Shown: positions 6,429 to 13,986, counted from the stretch's first letter. The stretch is 15,176 nucleotides of DNA from an uncultured Bacilli bacterium (GCA_910583685.1 CAJTXY010000030.1:1-15176), one strand, 5' to 3'. Notes: generated by a model from the sequence alone, not told the origin. Translations and numbers: made by a program.

Positions 6429-7868
6429 TTAATCTTCTAATATATTTTTTAAAACGATTGTTTTTATTTTAGACATTTCTTCTAATGTAGTTGCAATTCC
6501 CTCATTACCAATTCCTGAATGTTTCCATCCGCCAAATGGCATTTCTGCAGAACGATAGAAGCTTGCCCCATTAATTACAGCACCACCTACTTCCAGTTCT
6601 GTTGCTACTTTGAATGCCGTTTTCATATTATTTGTAATAATATTTCCACATAGTCCAAAGTTAGACTGATTGGCAATTGTAATTGCTTCTTCTATACTAT
6701 CTACTCCACAGATTGGAATTACTGGTCCAAAGATTTCCATATCTTTCATTACATCCATATCTTTTGTTACTTCTGTTAAAACGGTTGGTTCGAAGAAGGC
6801 TCCATTACGACGACCACCATATGCAAGGCGGGCTCCTTCTTCTAATGTTTTTCTGACTTGATCCTCTACTTCAATTGCTGCTTTTTCTGTAATTAAACAT
6901 CCAACTTGTGTATCTTCTTCTTCTGGCATTCCAACTTTTAAAGTATTAAGTTTATCGATCACTTTTTTTGTAAATTCTTCTTTTACTTCATTATGTACTA
7001 AGAAACGCTTACTAGCACAGCATACTTGCCCCGTATTATATAGTCTTCCCCATACTAGCTCCTCAATTGCTAAATCTAGGTCTGCATCTTTATCTACAAT
7101 AAATGCATCATTTCCGCCTAATTCTAGCATTACATGTGATAAGTTATCACTTGCTGTTTTCATTGTTTCCATTCCGACTGCGGTAGAACCTGTTACACTT
7201 ATTAAATGTACGTCCTTATGAGCTGCCAAAGCGTGACCTACTACACTTCCATCTCCTGAAATGCAATTGATAACACCTGCTGGTACTCCTGCTTCTAATA
7301 GTAATTCACAATAACGATGAAGTGTTAGAGGATTAGCTGATGCTGGTTTTACAATCACACTATTTCCCATAATCAAGGCAGATGGCACTTTTTGTCCAAA
7401 TAAATCGCAAGGAAAATTAAATGGAATAATACATGCCACTACTCCTAATGGTTGTCTTATTGTCATTTGCATTGTTTTTTCTTGCCCTGCTTCTGAACCT
7501 GCTGGTATCGTTATACCATATAAGTGTTTTGCTTTTTCTACATAGCCATAAACAAAAGTTTTTGTATTTGCTATTTCCGCTCTTGCTTCTGTGATTGGCT
7601 TTCCTGTTTCTCTACATAAAAGAAGAGCCAGTTCTTCACTATTTTTTTCTACTAATTCTACGAATTTTTCAAGTATTTTCCCACGTTCGTAAAGAGGCAT
7701 CTTAGCCCAAGCTTTTTGAGAGCTTTCTGCTATTTCTACTACTCGTGCAACATCTTCTTCTGTCGCGTTTGGTACTGTATCAATTACTTCGTTGGTTGCT
7801 GGGTTTATTACTTCTATTACTTTTTCATCACTAGCATCTAATCTTTCACTACCAATAATATTTTTCAT
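6429..7868 (-). CDS. NAD(P)-dependent aldehyde dehydrogenase
   Basis: This soluble enzyme of 479 residues oxidises an aldehyde to the carboxylic acid with NAD(P)+. It covers the full length of the aldehyde dehydrogenase superfamily. Visible active-site residues are Asn151 (PFNFP), Lys174 (VKPASANP, cofactor binding), Glu249 (LELGG), nucleophile Cys283 (NTGQVC, followed by a second Cys) and Glu378 (EIFGP). The nucleotide-binding GSTAVG motif is also present. The sequence around the nucleophile (NTGQVCCASKRF) resembles the succinate-semialdehyde/lactaldehyde-type branch, but the substrate cannot be fixed from sequence. The start is ATG at 7868: AGGAGG sits 5 bases upstream and directly follows the stop of the FIST gene, leaving a gap of 11 bases. 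A longer reading from 7925 would run back into that gene and has no support. Co-transcription with a FIST protein suggests a shared small-molecule theme such as amino acid or aldehyde metabolism; this is inference. Confidence 0.93.
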   Translation of the reverse strand: MKNIIGSERLDASDEKVIEVINPATNEVIDTVPNATEEDVARVVEIAESSQKAWAKMPLYERGKILEKFVELVEKNSEELALLLCRETGKPITEARAEIANTKTFVYGYVEKAKHLYGITIPAGSEAGQEKTMQMTIRQPLGVVACIIPFNFPCDLFGQKVPSALIMGNSVIVKPASANPLTLHRYCELLLEAGVPAGVINCISGDGSVVGHALAAHKDVHLISVTGSTAVGMETMKTASDNLSHVMLELGGNDAFIVDKDADLDLAIEELVWGRLYNTGQVCCASKRFLVHNEVKEEFTKKVIDKLNTLKVGMPEEEDTQVGCLITEKAAIEVEDQVRKTLEEGARLAYGGRRNGAFFEPTVLTEVTKDMDVMKDMEIFGPVIPICGVDSIEEAITIANQSNFGLCGNIITNNMKTAFKVATELEVGGAVINGASFYRSAEMPFGGWKHSGIGNEGIATTLEEMSKIKTIVLKNILED

Positions 7869-7879
7869 ATTCCCTCCTC

Positions 7880-9043
7880 TTATTCTCTTCCAAATGCTGT
7901 AAAGGATAACATAAGTCCTCCACAAGTATTTGCACTATGTTCAAAATAACCATATTCACCAAATGTGAATACTGTAATAAATGGCACTCCTTTCGCTTCT
8001 TTTAATAACTGCTTATGAACTTCTGGTAAGCGTTTTCCAATTCCAAGTTTTCTTCCACCACAATGTACTAAAATATAGGCTCCTGGATCTGTGCTAATTT
8101 TCTTCTTTAATACTTTCATTGTATCACCAGTTGAATCAATCAACTCATCTGTAGTTGCTTCTAATTGAATTACTGCTGTTTTTTCTGCTAAATGATTTCC
8201 AAGGTTCATTGTATTGTCAGAGTTTCCAACCATTGGATGACGTACTGCTATTAAATTTCCTAGTGGGTCTTTTACTCCTAATGGTTTTTTAATAGAGGCA
8301 ACTAAAAGATTGGTACCACGTAATTCTTTTGGATCTTTTCTAATCCATTCTCCATATTTTACAAGAGCCTTTTCACCATCAATTGAACATAATGTACGAT
8401 TATTCTCTACCTTTGTAATAATTCCACATTTTTTTGTTTCGCGATATGCTCCTGTATAAATGGTTTCAATATCTTTATCTGTATAGAAAAATGCTACAGC
8501 AACTCCATTTGAAAATACTTTATCGTTACAAATAATTTTCCATTTTCCTTCTACAGTGTCATCGGCAGCACTTCCTCCAAAGCAAGGAACATCGCCAATT
8601 ACATCTTGAATTCCAAGTAGATATTCTTCCTCTTCTTTTGGGCTTGCTACCATATAAAAGTATGAAGGTGCTCTCGTGCTTCCTGCATTTTTTACAGCTT
8701 CGATTGCTACTTTTCTACCAATATTTCTTGCGTTTCTTCCTCCTTCGTGGCATGCAACTCCCACTTCCATTTTCGCATCATCCATCATAAGCATTCCGCT
8801 AAATCCATTAGGTGATGCCACGATTCCTTCTGGAACAATAATTGCTCCACTTGAAGTACAACCAATAATTGGTGCTTCTGTTACACTCTTTACTCCTCTT
8901 ACTACTTCTTTTACATTTGAAAGTACTGAAGTATAAAGAAATCCTATTTTAGGTTTTAGACCTTTCTTTGCATTTTTCGCTGTTGTTGCACCTGATGAAA
9001 AACTATCTTCTTCCATACTGTATCCAACATTTGACTTTAACAT
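7880..9043 (-). CDS. Stand-alone FIST-domain protein (FIST_N plus FIST_C)
   Basis: This 387-residue cytoplasmic protein has no signal peptide or membrane segment. The N-terminal half shows the FIST_N pattern: a strand ending GFLYTS (34-39), then PIIGCTSSGAI (58-68), a glycine-rich stretch and CFGGSAADD (154-162). The C-terminal half matches FIST_C, with HPMV, a region near 291-310, and the closing ITVFTFGEYGYF (356-367) and CGGLMLSF. FIST domains are known as predicted sensors of small ligands such as amino acids, often fused to signalling modules. Here there is no histidine kinase, GGDEF or chemoreceptor part, so it stands alone. It starts at ATG 9043 with AAAGGAGTT about 8 bases upstream, and sits 11 bases before the aldehyde dehydrogenase start, so the two form an operon. 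A role in sensing or binding the substrate or product of that enzyme is a reasonable but untested inference. Confidence 0.88.
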   Translation of the reverse strand: MLKSNVGYSMEEDSFSSGATTAKNAKKGLKPKIGFLYTSVLSNVKEVVRGVKSVTEAPIIGCTSSGAIIVPEGIVASPNGFSGMLMMDDAKMEVGVACHEGGRNARNIGRKVAIEAVKNAGSTRAPSYFYMVASPKEEEEYLLGIQDVIGDVPCFGGSAADDTVEGKWKIICNDKVFSNGVAVAFFYTDKDIETIYTGAYRETKKCGIITKVENNRTLCSIDGEKALVKYGEWIRKDPKELRGTNLLVASIKKPLGVKDPLGNLIAVRHPMVGNSDNTMNLGNHLAEKTAVIQLEATTDELIDSTGDTMKVLKKKISTDPGAYILVHCGGRKLGIGKRLPEVHKQLLKEAKGVPFITVFTFGEYGYFEHSANTCGGLMLSFTAFGRE

Positions 9044-9131
9044 TTTTCCAACTCCTTTTATATATATTTCAGTGAGAATACTTTCTTTTGCTTCGTCTTC
9101 TTGCTTCTACTATAATCTCTCTATTATGTTT

Positions 9132-9140
9132 ATTATATCA
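9132..9140 (-). promoter_or_regulatory. Extended -10 promoter of the FIST/aldehyde dehydrogenase unit
   Basis: On the minus strand TGATATAAT is a perfect extended -10 element (TGnTATAAT). The -35 region (about 9155-9160) is weak, as extended -10 promoters tolerate. Transcription should begin near 9125, giving a leader of about 80 bases. The element directly abuts the U-run of the preceding terminator. Confidence 0.65.
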
Positions 9141-9141
9141 T

Positions 9142-9166
9142 AAAAAAAGAAAGGTGGAATACCTTT
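9142..9166 (-). terminator. Intrinsic terminator of the tsa operon
   Basis: The 6-bp stem AAAGGT/ACCTTT (9150-9155 with 9161-9166) with a 5-base loop is followed on the minus strand by seven U (9142-9148). It lies about 45 bases past the tsaD stop. Confidence 0.7.
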
Positions 9167-9210
9167 TTACAAAATTCGTCAAAAATTGTATTTAACTAGA
9201 AAATATGATT

Positions 9211-10215
9211 TTATTTTAGAGGATCACTGGACAGGCTATTTAATGAGAAATTTGCTCGTTTTCCTAGTTTATACGCATAATAGCCAGCGGATGCTATCAT
9301 TGCTGCATTATCTGTACAATATTTTAAAGGGGGGACAGATACATCTACTCCTATTTCTTCTGCCATTTTTATAATTTGTTCCCGCAGAATACTATTTGCT
9401 GCAACTCCGCCTGCGACAATTAGGTGTTTTATATTTTTATCAAGAAGTGCTTTTCTTGTCTTAGAAGTAACACTTTCCACTGCAACTTTCTGAAATGACG
9501 TTGCAAGATCTGCTTTTCGCAAAGTGTTTCCACGCTGTGCTTCATTGTGAGAAAGATTAATCACTGCACTTTTTAGACCGCTAAATGAGAAGTTATAACT
9601 ATCATCTTTTAATGGAATTGGTAGATGATAAGTGTCTTTTCCCTCTTTAGAGAGCTTATCAATTTTGGGACCTCCTGGGTACTCTAATTCCATTACTCTT
9701 GCTACTTTGTCATAGCATTCCCCTATTGCATCATCTAGTGTCCCTCCTAGTTTTTGAAAGTCAAAATGATCTTTCATTTCGATTAACTCCGTGTGTCCTC
9801 CACTAACAACAAGGGCAAGAAGAGGAAACTCTAGTGGTTTCACTAAACTGTTTGCATAAATATGACCTGCAATATGATGAACTGGTATTAGTGGTTTATG
9901 ATAAAGATAAGCCAAAGTTTTCGCAGTTTCTAATCCTATTAATAGAGAACCTATTAATCCAGGTCCATAAGTAATAGCAATCGCATCTACTTCCTCTATT
10001 GTCATTTGTGCTTTTTCTAGACATTCCTCTAGTACAAATGTAACATTTTTTACATGGTGACGGGAAGCAATTTCGGGTACAACACCACCATACTCTTTAT
10101 GAATATCAATTTGTGAAGAAATTACCGTTGCAATATCTTCGCTGCCATTTTTGATAATAGAAACACTTGTTTCGTCACAACTGCTTTCAATTCCCAATAT
10201 ATATATATCTTTCAT
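9211..10215 (-). CDS. tsaD: tRNA N6-threonylcarbamoyladenosine transferase TsaD
   Basis: TsaD transfers the threonylcarbamoyl group from threonylcarbamoyl-AMP to A37 of ANN-decoding tRNAs, working with TsaB and TsaE. The 334-residue protein begins with the family signature GIESSCDETS (8-17). It also has VSGGHTEL (137-144), the metal-binding HxxxH (His114 and His118), NFSFSGLKSA (208-217), VAGGVAAN (267-274) and the C-terminal metal ligand Asp302 in CTDNAAMIA. All catalytic features are intact and the length is normal. I chose ATG at 10215, one base after the rimI stop. A GTG at 10224 would add three residues (with a 8-base overlap) and cannot be fully excluded. It is the last gene of the operon. 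The Bacillus gene order (ydiB-ydiC-ydiD-gcp) is conserved here. It is normally essential. Confidence 0.97.
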   Translation of the reverse strand: MKDIYILGIESSCDETSVSIIKNGSEDIATVISSQIDIHKEYGGVVPEIASRHHVKNVTFVLEECLEKAQMTIEEVDAIAITYGPGLIGSLLIGLETAKTLAYLYHKPLIPVHHIAGHIYANSLVKPLEFPLLALVVSGGHTELIEMKDHFDFQKLGGTLDDAIGECYDKVARVMELEYPGGPKIDKLSKEGKDTYHLPIPLKDDSYNFSFSGLKSAVINLSHNEAQRGNTLRKADLATSFQKVAVESVTSKTRKALLDKNIKHLIVAGGVAANSILREQIIKMAEEIGVDVSVPPLKYCTDNAAMIASAGYYAYKLGKRANFSLNSLSSDPLK

Positions 10216-10216
10216 T

Positions 10217-10609
10217 TTAATCACTCTTTTCCATTAAGATCCCATCTAGATCCTGATAATACTTTTCTCTTTTTGCCACTTCTTTAAAACCATATTTTTT
10301 ATATAGATGCATTGCATTTCTATTGTCTTCTCTTACTTCTAGGGTAATACTTTTATCCACAATTTCTGTGAATTTTTTTAAAAGATGATTGCCTATTCCA
10401 CAATTTCTGTGGATATCTTCTACTTCGAAATTATTAATTTCCACACGATCATAGATTTCACTATAATAAATGTAGCCTAAGGTGGTATTTTCCACATATA
10501 GAAGATAGCAGCCAAAGGGATTGTTTTCTAATTCTTTTTCTACTTCTTTCAGCTTTAAGAAGCCTTCTGGTAAATCTTTTATATTTTCTTTTGTTATCTT
10601 TTTAAACAT
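10217..10609 (-). CDS. rimI: Ribosomal-protein N-alanine acetyltransferase RimI
   Basis: This GNAT-family acetyltransferase of 130 residues is predicted to acetylate the N-terminal alanine of ribosomal protein S18 using acetyl-CoA. The acetyl-CoA pyrophosphate loop is RNCGIG (68-73), matching the R/QxxGxG/A pattern. The C-terminal signature has EVREDNRNAMHLYKKYGF (91-108), then KREKYY, which is characteristic of RimI within the superfamily. At 130 residues it is slightly shorter than typical RimI (about 145-150), the shortening being near the N-terminus. It starts one base after the tsaB stop. No strong ribosome site is seen, so translation is probably coupled to tsaB. Its place between tsaB and tsaD is the common Bacillota arrangement. 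The exact substrate is assumed from family and context; a distinct protein target is possible. Confidence 0.9.
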   Translation of the reverse strand: MFKKITKENIKDLPEGFLKLKEVEKELENNPFGCYLLYVENTTLGYIYYSEIYDRVEINNFEVEDIHRNCGIGNHLLKKFTEIVDKSITLEVREDNRNAMHLYKKYGFKEVAKREKYYQDLDGILMEKSD

Positions 10610-10610
10610 T

Positions 10611-11234
10611 TTAGTTTTTCTTCTCTTCTGCTTCCGTTAGTTTTAGGTAATCAGGATTTACAGTATGTGGATTAATTGCAACTCTATCTTTAGCATAGTC
10701 TACGATTTTTAAAATATCTGGAGAATATGATTCTTTTTCTGTGATCCCTTCTATTTCATCATTAGTAATGATGAAATATTCCTCTTTTGTTTCTAACTTT
10801 TCAAAAAGATTTTCTAGTTTGATATGGGTACCTTTTATTATTTCATTCATATTTTTATCATAAGCTCCTGCAAAAACGTAGCCCCGTCTTGCATCCATCA
10901 TTGGCACACGAATTTTTTTTGTTTTTGATGATAGTGCCATTGCTTCTAGTGAGGTGATTGTTGTAATTGGAATTTTTAGGCTCCAGGCATAGACCTTGGC
11001 AATTGTAACACCAATACGAATACCCGTAAAAGAGCCTGGTCCGTTTACAACAATAATTTTATCAATTGCTTTTGGGTCTATTTTTGTACTCTCAAATAGT
11101 TTTATAATTTCTGGCAGTGCTTCTTTTGATAGATCTTGATCAAATCGTTTTTTACATTCTGCTAGTAATTCATTATTTTCTATTATCCCAGCATATAAAA
11201 AACTTGAGGATGTGTCTATATACAAACTTCTCAT
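10611..11234 (-). CDS. tsaB: t6A biosynthesis protein TsaB
   Basis: TsaB is the catalytically inactive ASKHA-fold paralogue of TsaD that forms the TsaB-TsaD core of the threonylcarbamoyl transferase complex. The 207-residue sequence starts with the strand SLYIDTSS and carries the family signature GPGSFTGIRIG at 65-75. It lacks the HxxxH metal site of TsaD, as expected. A conserved MMDARRGYVFAG segment lies in the middle. The start codon overlaps the tsaE stop by four bases (ATGA), with GAGGC about 8 bases upstream, so the two are translationally coupled. The C-terminal part (after about 150) is shorter and more divergent than in Escherichia coli TsaB, which is usual for Bacillota. Confidence 0.95.
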   Translation of the reverse strand: MRSLYIDTSSSFLYAGIIENNELLAECKKRFDQDLSKEALPEIIKLFESTKIDPKAIDKIIVVNGPGSFTGIRIGVTIAKVYAWSLKIPITTITSLEAMALSSKTKKIRVPMMDARRGYVFAGAYDKNMNEIIKGTHIKLENLFEKLETKEEYFIITNDEIEGITEKESYSPDILKIVDYAKDRVAINPHTVNPDYLKLTEAEEKKN

Positions 11235-11683
11235 AGCACAGCCTCACATAGATCTTCATATTTTTTACCGTGTGGTTCCATTATAAACACTCTTTTTTCT
11301 TCGTCTATAACTTTAATTTTAATATCAAGACGTTTATCTGGTAAATGTTCTGTAATGGTATCAGCCCATTCAATGATCGTGATTCCACCTTTGGTATAAT
11401 ACTCTTCAATTCCAAGTTCTTCTACTTTTCCATCTAGGCGATATACGTCCATATGATAAAGGGGCATCTCGCCTGTCGTATATTCTTTTATAATATTAAA
11501 GGTTGGACTTGTTACATCTTCCGTAATTTCTAGAGCTTGTGCAAAACCTTTTGTAAATACAGTTTTTCCACTTCCCAAGTCTCCTTCTAGGCAAATCACC
11601 ATATTTTTAAATTTTTCTGATTCAATATTTTGAGCAAGTTCAATTGTATCTTGTTCATTATATGTTGTTACTTTATAATCCAT
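11231..11683 (-). CDS. tsaE: t6A biosynthesis ATPase TsaE
   Basis: TsaE is the small P-loop ATPase that resets the TsaB-TsaD complex between catalytic cycles. The 150-residue protein has Walker A GDLGSGKT (34-41), the switch-like TSPTF (58-62), YHMDVYR (76-82) and IIEWAD (103-108), all hallmarks of the family. The start is ATG at 11683, which has AGAGGTG about 8 bases upstream. An in-frame ATG at 11710 coincides with the predicted transcription start of the promoter just upstream and lacks a ribosome site, so it is rejected. It is the first gene of the operon and ends in TGA within the tsaB start. The use of TGA as stop here is the evidence for the standard code. Confidence 0.95.
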   Translation of the reverse strand: MDYKVTTYNEQDTIELAQNIESEKFKNMVICLEGDLGSGKTVFTKGFAQALEITEDVTSPTFNIIKEYTTGEMPLYHMDVYRLDGKVEELGIEEYYTKGGITIIEWADTITEHLPDKRLDIKIKVIDEEKRVFIMEPHGKKYEDLCEAVL

Positions 11684-11715
11684 AATTTTCACCTCTTGCA
11701 CTCTTTCCATAAATT

Positions 11716-11745
11716 ATTATAGCAAAGTCTTATTTCTAATATCAA
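11716..11745 (-). promoter_or_regulatory. Promoter of the tsaE-tsaB-rimI-tsaD operon
   Basis: On the minus strand TTGATA (11740-11745) and a consensus TATAAT (11716-11721) are 18 bases apart. Transcription would begin near 11709, leaving about 25 bases of leader before the tsaE ATG. This placement decides the tsaE start. Confidence 0.75.
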
Positions 11746-11760
11746 GATAATTCCTATGAT

Positions 11761-11779
11761 TTAACAATGGAAGTGTTAA
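11761..11779 (-). repeat. Small inverted repeat after the first-proximal glycosyltransferase gene
   Basis: TTAACA (11761-11766) and TGTTAA (11774-11779) can form a 6-bp hairpin with a 7-base loop, a few bases past the stop of the adjacent glycosyltransferase gene. No U-run follows on either strand, so it is at best a weak terminator or an mRNA 3' stabiliser. No better terminator is seen between that gene and the tsa operon, so some read-through into tsaE is possible. Confidence 0.35.
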
Positions 11780-11784
11780 GTAAA

Positions 11785-12792
11785 TTATTTATAACCCCCT
11801 TTTTCTTCTTTTATTATACTTTTTACTCTACTTTTAAAGGATTCTTCACATACGTCTTTTTTCATAGAAAGATATGATTCTTGGAGGGAGTAATCAGCAA
11901 AGTATTCTAATATTTGAACTCCTATATGATCTGCTTGATATTGATAGATGTCTAATCCATACTTTTTATCTATTAAAACACTAAGATGATTTAGTAACTC
12001 CACCATTCTATCTCCTGTTGTAATTGTATGTATATATTCTACTGTATCTAGCAAAAACTCTATTTGCAAATTATAAATTTTACTACGATAGCAAGCATAA
12101 TCTATATTTTTTTCTGCTAGGGTTCCTAAATAATCTGCTACAGACATAGAATCTAGTACTGTTTTCAAACTATAAATTCCTAGACTATTGAAGGAGAATT
12201 CATTATCATTGCAATAATAGTATTTAGTATTTGCGGCGACAACCGATGCTCCACTTTTCATATTCATTGCAAATGTGAAGGCAGAATCTTCGAATCTTGT
12301 ATGTTCTAAAAATCTCTCTTCCCCAATTAGGCTTCTTGCAAAAAGGTGGTAGCAACTAGAGGCATCCCCTATGGATAAATAGGTGTTTTCATCTTTATAG
12401 TTTACAATTTCTTTTTCTTTTAGAGCTGGTTCGATACTTTGGCTAAATGATATAGGAATATTACTTTGATCTATTGCAGCTGCTAGTACTTCATAATAAT
12501 CATAATCAATGTAATCATCACTGTCTACAAAACCAATGTATTTTCCTGTTGCTATTTCCAATCCTTTATTTCTTGCAATACTTACCCCTTCATTTTGTGA
12601 AAGAGAAATAATTTTAAATCTTGCATCTTTTTTTCGATATGTTTCCATAATATCTATGCTTTTGTCAGTTGAAGCATCATCTACTAAAATAAACTCAATA
12701 TCTCTTTCTGTCTGGCTTCTTAGAGAGTCTAAGCATCTTCTTAAGAGTACCTCAGTATTATATATTGGTACAATTACACTTATTTTTGCCAT
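11785..12792 (-). CDS. Family 2 glycosyltransferase (paralogue A)
   Basis: This 335-residue inverting GT-A fold glycosyltransferase should transfer a sugar from a nucleotide-sugar donor to a cell-surface acceptor. The GT2 domain (about 3-115) opens with KISVIVPIYNTE, contains ILVDDAST (35-42), GVSIARNKGL (69-78) and the metal-binding GFVDSDD (87-93). The C-terminal part (about 140-335) is shared with the upstream neighbour but has no motif I can name; it carries a RFEDSAF acidic stretch that often marks the catalytic base region in this family. No membrane segment is seen. The start at 12792 has AGAGGAC upstream. It has its own promoter and is clearly a tandem duplicate of the gene at 12869-13861. 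Donor and acceptor are unknown; capsule, teichoic acid or glycoprotein glycan synthesis are the usual roles. Confidence 0.88.
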   Translation of the reverse strand: MAKISVIVPIYNTEVLLRRCLDSLRSQTERDIEFILVDDASTDKSIDIMETYRKKDARFKIISLSQNEGVSIARNKGLEIATGKYIGFVDSDDYIDYDYYEVLAAAIDQSNIPISFSQSIEPALKEKEIVNYKDENTYLSIGDASSCYHLFARSLIGEERFLEHTRFEDSAFTFAMNMKSGASVVAANTKYYYCNDNEFSFNSLGIYSLKTVLDSMSVADYLGTLAEKNIDYACYRSKIYNLQIEFLLDTVEYIHTITTGDRMVELLNHLSVLIDKKYGLDIYQYQADHIGVQILEYFADYSLQESYLSMKKDVCEESFKSRVKSIIKEEKGGYK

Positions 12793-12817
12793 ATTTGTCC
12801 TCTTTTCTTAAGAATGT

Positions 12818-12826
12818 ATTATATCA
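12818..12826 (-). promoter_or_regulatory. Extended -10 promoter of glycosyltransferase A
   Basis: TGATATAAT on the minus strand is a perfect extended -10 element, immediately after (and sharing one base with) the U-run of the preceding terminator. No good -35 is seen. Transcription would start near 12811, about 20 bases before the start codon. Confidence 0.6.
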
Positions 12827-12849
12827 AAAAAGCTCTCCTTTTGCGAGAG
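12826..12849 (-). terminator. Intrinsic terminator after glycosyltransferase B
   Basis: CTCTC (12833-12837) pairs with GAGAG (12845-12849) around a 7-base loop. On the minus strand the stem is followed by a C and then six U (12826-12831). It begins 20 bases past the stop of the upstream glycosyltransferase gene. Confidence 0.65.
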
Positions 12850-12868
12850 ACAATCTTTATTTTCCTAT

Positions 12869-13861
12869 TTATATGGCATTGGTTATTAGAGATTTTACTT
12901 TTGCTTTAAATTCTTTATCACAAGTATTTTTGTCCATTACGGCATATGGTCTTTGAAATTCTTCACAATGAATATTTTTTAAAATATCACAGCCAGGGTG
13001 ATTATTTTTTTTATATTCATCATTATATTTTTTGTCCATTAATACCAGCAGATGATTGAGCAGATCGACCATTACTTTTCCATCTGAGATTGAAGAAGTA
13101 ATATATGATGCTGTATCTAGGTCAAATTCCATTTGAATATTATGAATTCTTTCCTGATAACAATTATAGTTAGGATTTTTTTCGATTAATTCTCCTAAGT
13201 ATTCTTCTACTTTTATTGAATCCAGAACACTTTGTAGGGAATAAAGACCATTCATATTAAACGAAAGAACATTGTCTAGACAATAGTAATAATTGGTGAA
13301 GTCTGCTACAATCGCTCTTCCGCTTTTCATATTCATAGCAATGGTAAAGGCTGTATCTTCAAAGCGGCAATGTTCTATAAATTGTTCCTCCCCTATCAAA
13401 TCTCTGTGAAAAAGGTGAAAACAAGATGATGCATTTCCTTCTACAATATAAGTTTCCTTCCTTCTATAATTGATAACTTCATTTTTTTCTCTGCACATAG
13501 CCACACTTTTGCTAAGAGCTATTGGAACCTTACTCTCTTCCATGGCTGAGGACAATATTTCAAAATAATCCTCTCTAACAAAGTCATCACTATCTACAAA
13601 GCCAATGTATTTTCCTGTTGCTGCTTCAAGTCCTTTATTCCTTGCAATACTGACTCCCTCATTGTAAGGTAATTCTACTATTTTAAAACGGGGATCACAG
13701 TTATGAAACATTTCCATAATACTTCTACTACCATCTACTGATGCATCATCTACTAATATAAACTCTATATCCTTTTCCGTTTGACTTTGTAAAGATAATA
13801 GACAACGTGTTAACAAGTCCTCTGTATTGTATATAGGGACGATTACGCTAATTTTAGGCAT
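12869..13861 (-). CDS. Family 2 glycosyltransferase (paralogue B)
   Basis: This 330-residue GT-A fold glycosyltransferase is nearly the same as its downstream neighbour over the GT2 domain: KISVIVPIYNTEDLL, ILVDDASVD (35-43), GVSIARNKGL (69-78) and the metal-binding GFVDSDD (87-93). The similarity continues through the C-terminal half (SSCFHLF, DLIGEE, RFEDTAF, AMNMKSG, YSLQSVLDS, DLLNHLLVLMDKKY), so the whole gene was duplicated. Differences concentrate around 50-65, 100-140 and the last 40 residues, which may reflect a changed acceptor. No membrane segment is present. The start at 13861 has AAGGAAG upstream. It lies about 100 bases after the rRNA-operon terminator and appears to be monocistronic. 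Substrates are unknown. Confidence 0.87.
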   Translation of the reverse strand: MPKISVIVPIYNTEDLLTRCLLSLQSQTEKDIEFILVDDASVDGSRSIMEMFHNCDPRFKIVELPYNEGVSIARNKGLEAATGKYIGFVDSDDFVREDYFEILSSAMEESKVPIALSKSVAMCREKNEVINYRRKETYIVEGNASSCFHLFHRDLIGEEQFIEHCRFEDTAFTIAMNMKSGRAIVADFTNYYYCLDNVLSFNMNGLYSLQSVLDSIKVEEYLGELIEKNPNYNCYQERIHNIQMEFDLDTASYITSSISDGKVMVDLLNHLLVLMDKKYNDEYKKNNHPGCDILKNIHCEEFQRPYAVMDKNTCDKEFKAKVKSLITNAI

Positions 13862-13882
13862 TGTGCCACTTCCTTTTTATTA

Positions 13883-13910
13883 TTTATATGATAGGGCATT
13901 GTGACTTAAA
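13883..13910 (-). promoter_or_regulatory. Weak candidate promoter of glycosyltransferase B
   Basis: TTTAAG (13905-13910) and TATAAA (13883-13888) on the minus strand are separated by 16 bases. The -35 is poor, and a small TCTAC/GTAGA hairpin lies just upstream (about 13917-13932). Low confidence because the region is very AT-rich. Confidence 0.35.
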
Positions 13911-13956
13911 CCGTTTTCTACAATAGTAGACCTTTTTTACTTTATTTCATAAAACT

Positions 13957-13986
13957 AAAAAAACGTCGACAATAAAAATCAACGTT
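13957..13986 (-). terminator. Intrinsic terminator of the rRNA operon
   Basis: An 8-bp stem pairs 13962-13969 with 13979-13986 (one G-U pair) around a 9-base loop. On the minus strand it ends in a run of seven U (13957-13963). It lies 15 bases past the 5S rRNA 3' end. Confidence 0.75.

Noticed and set aside
7869..7925. A 19-residue N-terminal extension of aldehyde dehydrogenase
   Set aside because: It would overlap the FIST gene, lacks family similarity, and is followed by AGGAGG directly before the ATG at 7868.
6670..9374. Plus-strand frames at 6670-6861, 8676-8936 and 9186-9374
   Set aside because: Antisense to aldehyde dehydrogenase, FIST and tsaD; no ribosome sites or family similarity. 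The last also runs from the terminator region into tsaD.
11231..11233. Possible UGA=Trp recoding, considered because the DNA is AT-rich like Mollicutes
   Set aside because: TGA ends tsaE exactly at the expected family length with a standard ATGA overlap into tsaB, so the standard code applies.
12536..12956. Plus-strand frames at 12536-12811 and 12765-12956
   Set aside because: Antisense to the glycosyltransferase genes and the terminator/promoter junction between them.
13917..13932. TCTAC/GTAGA hairpin with a nearby T-run, a possible plus-strand terminator
   Set aside because: The stem is only 5 bp and no plus-strand gene exists upstream of it to terminate.
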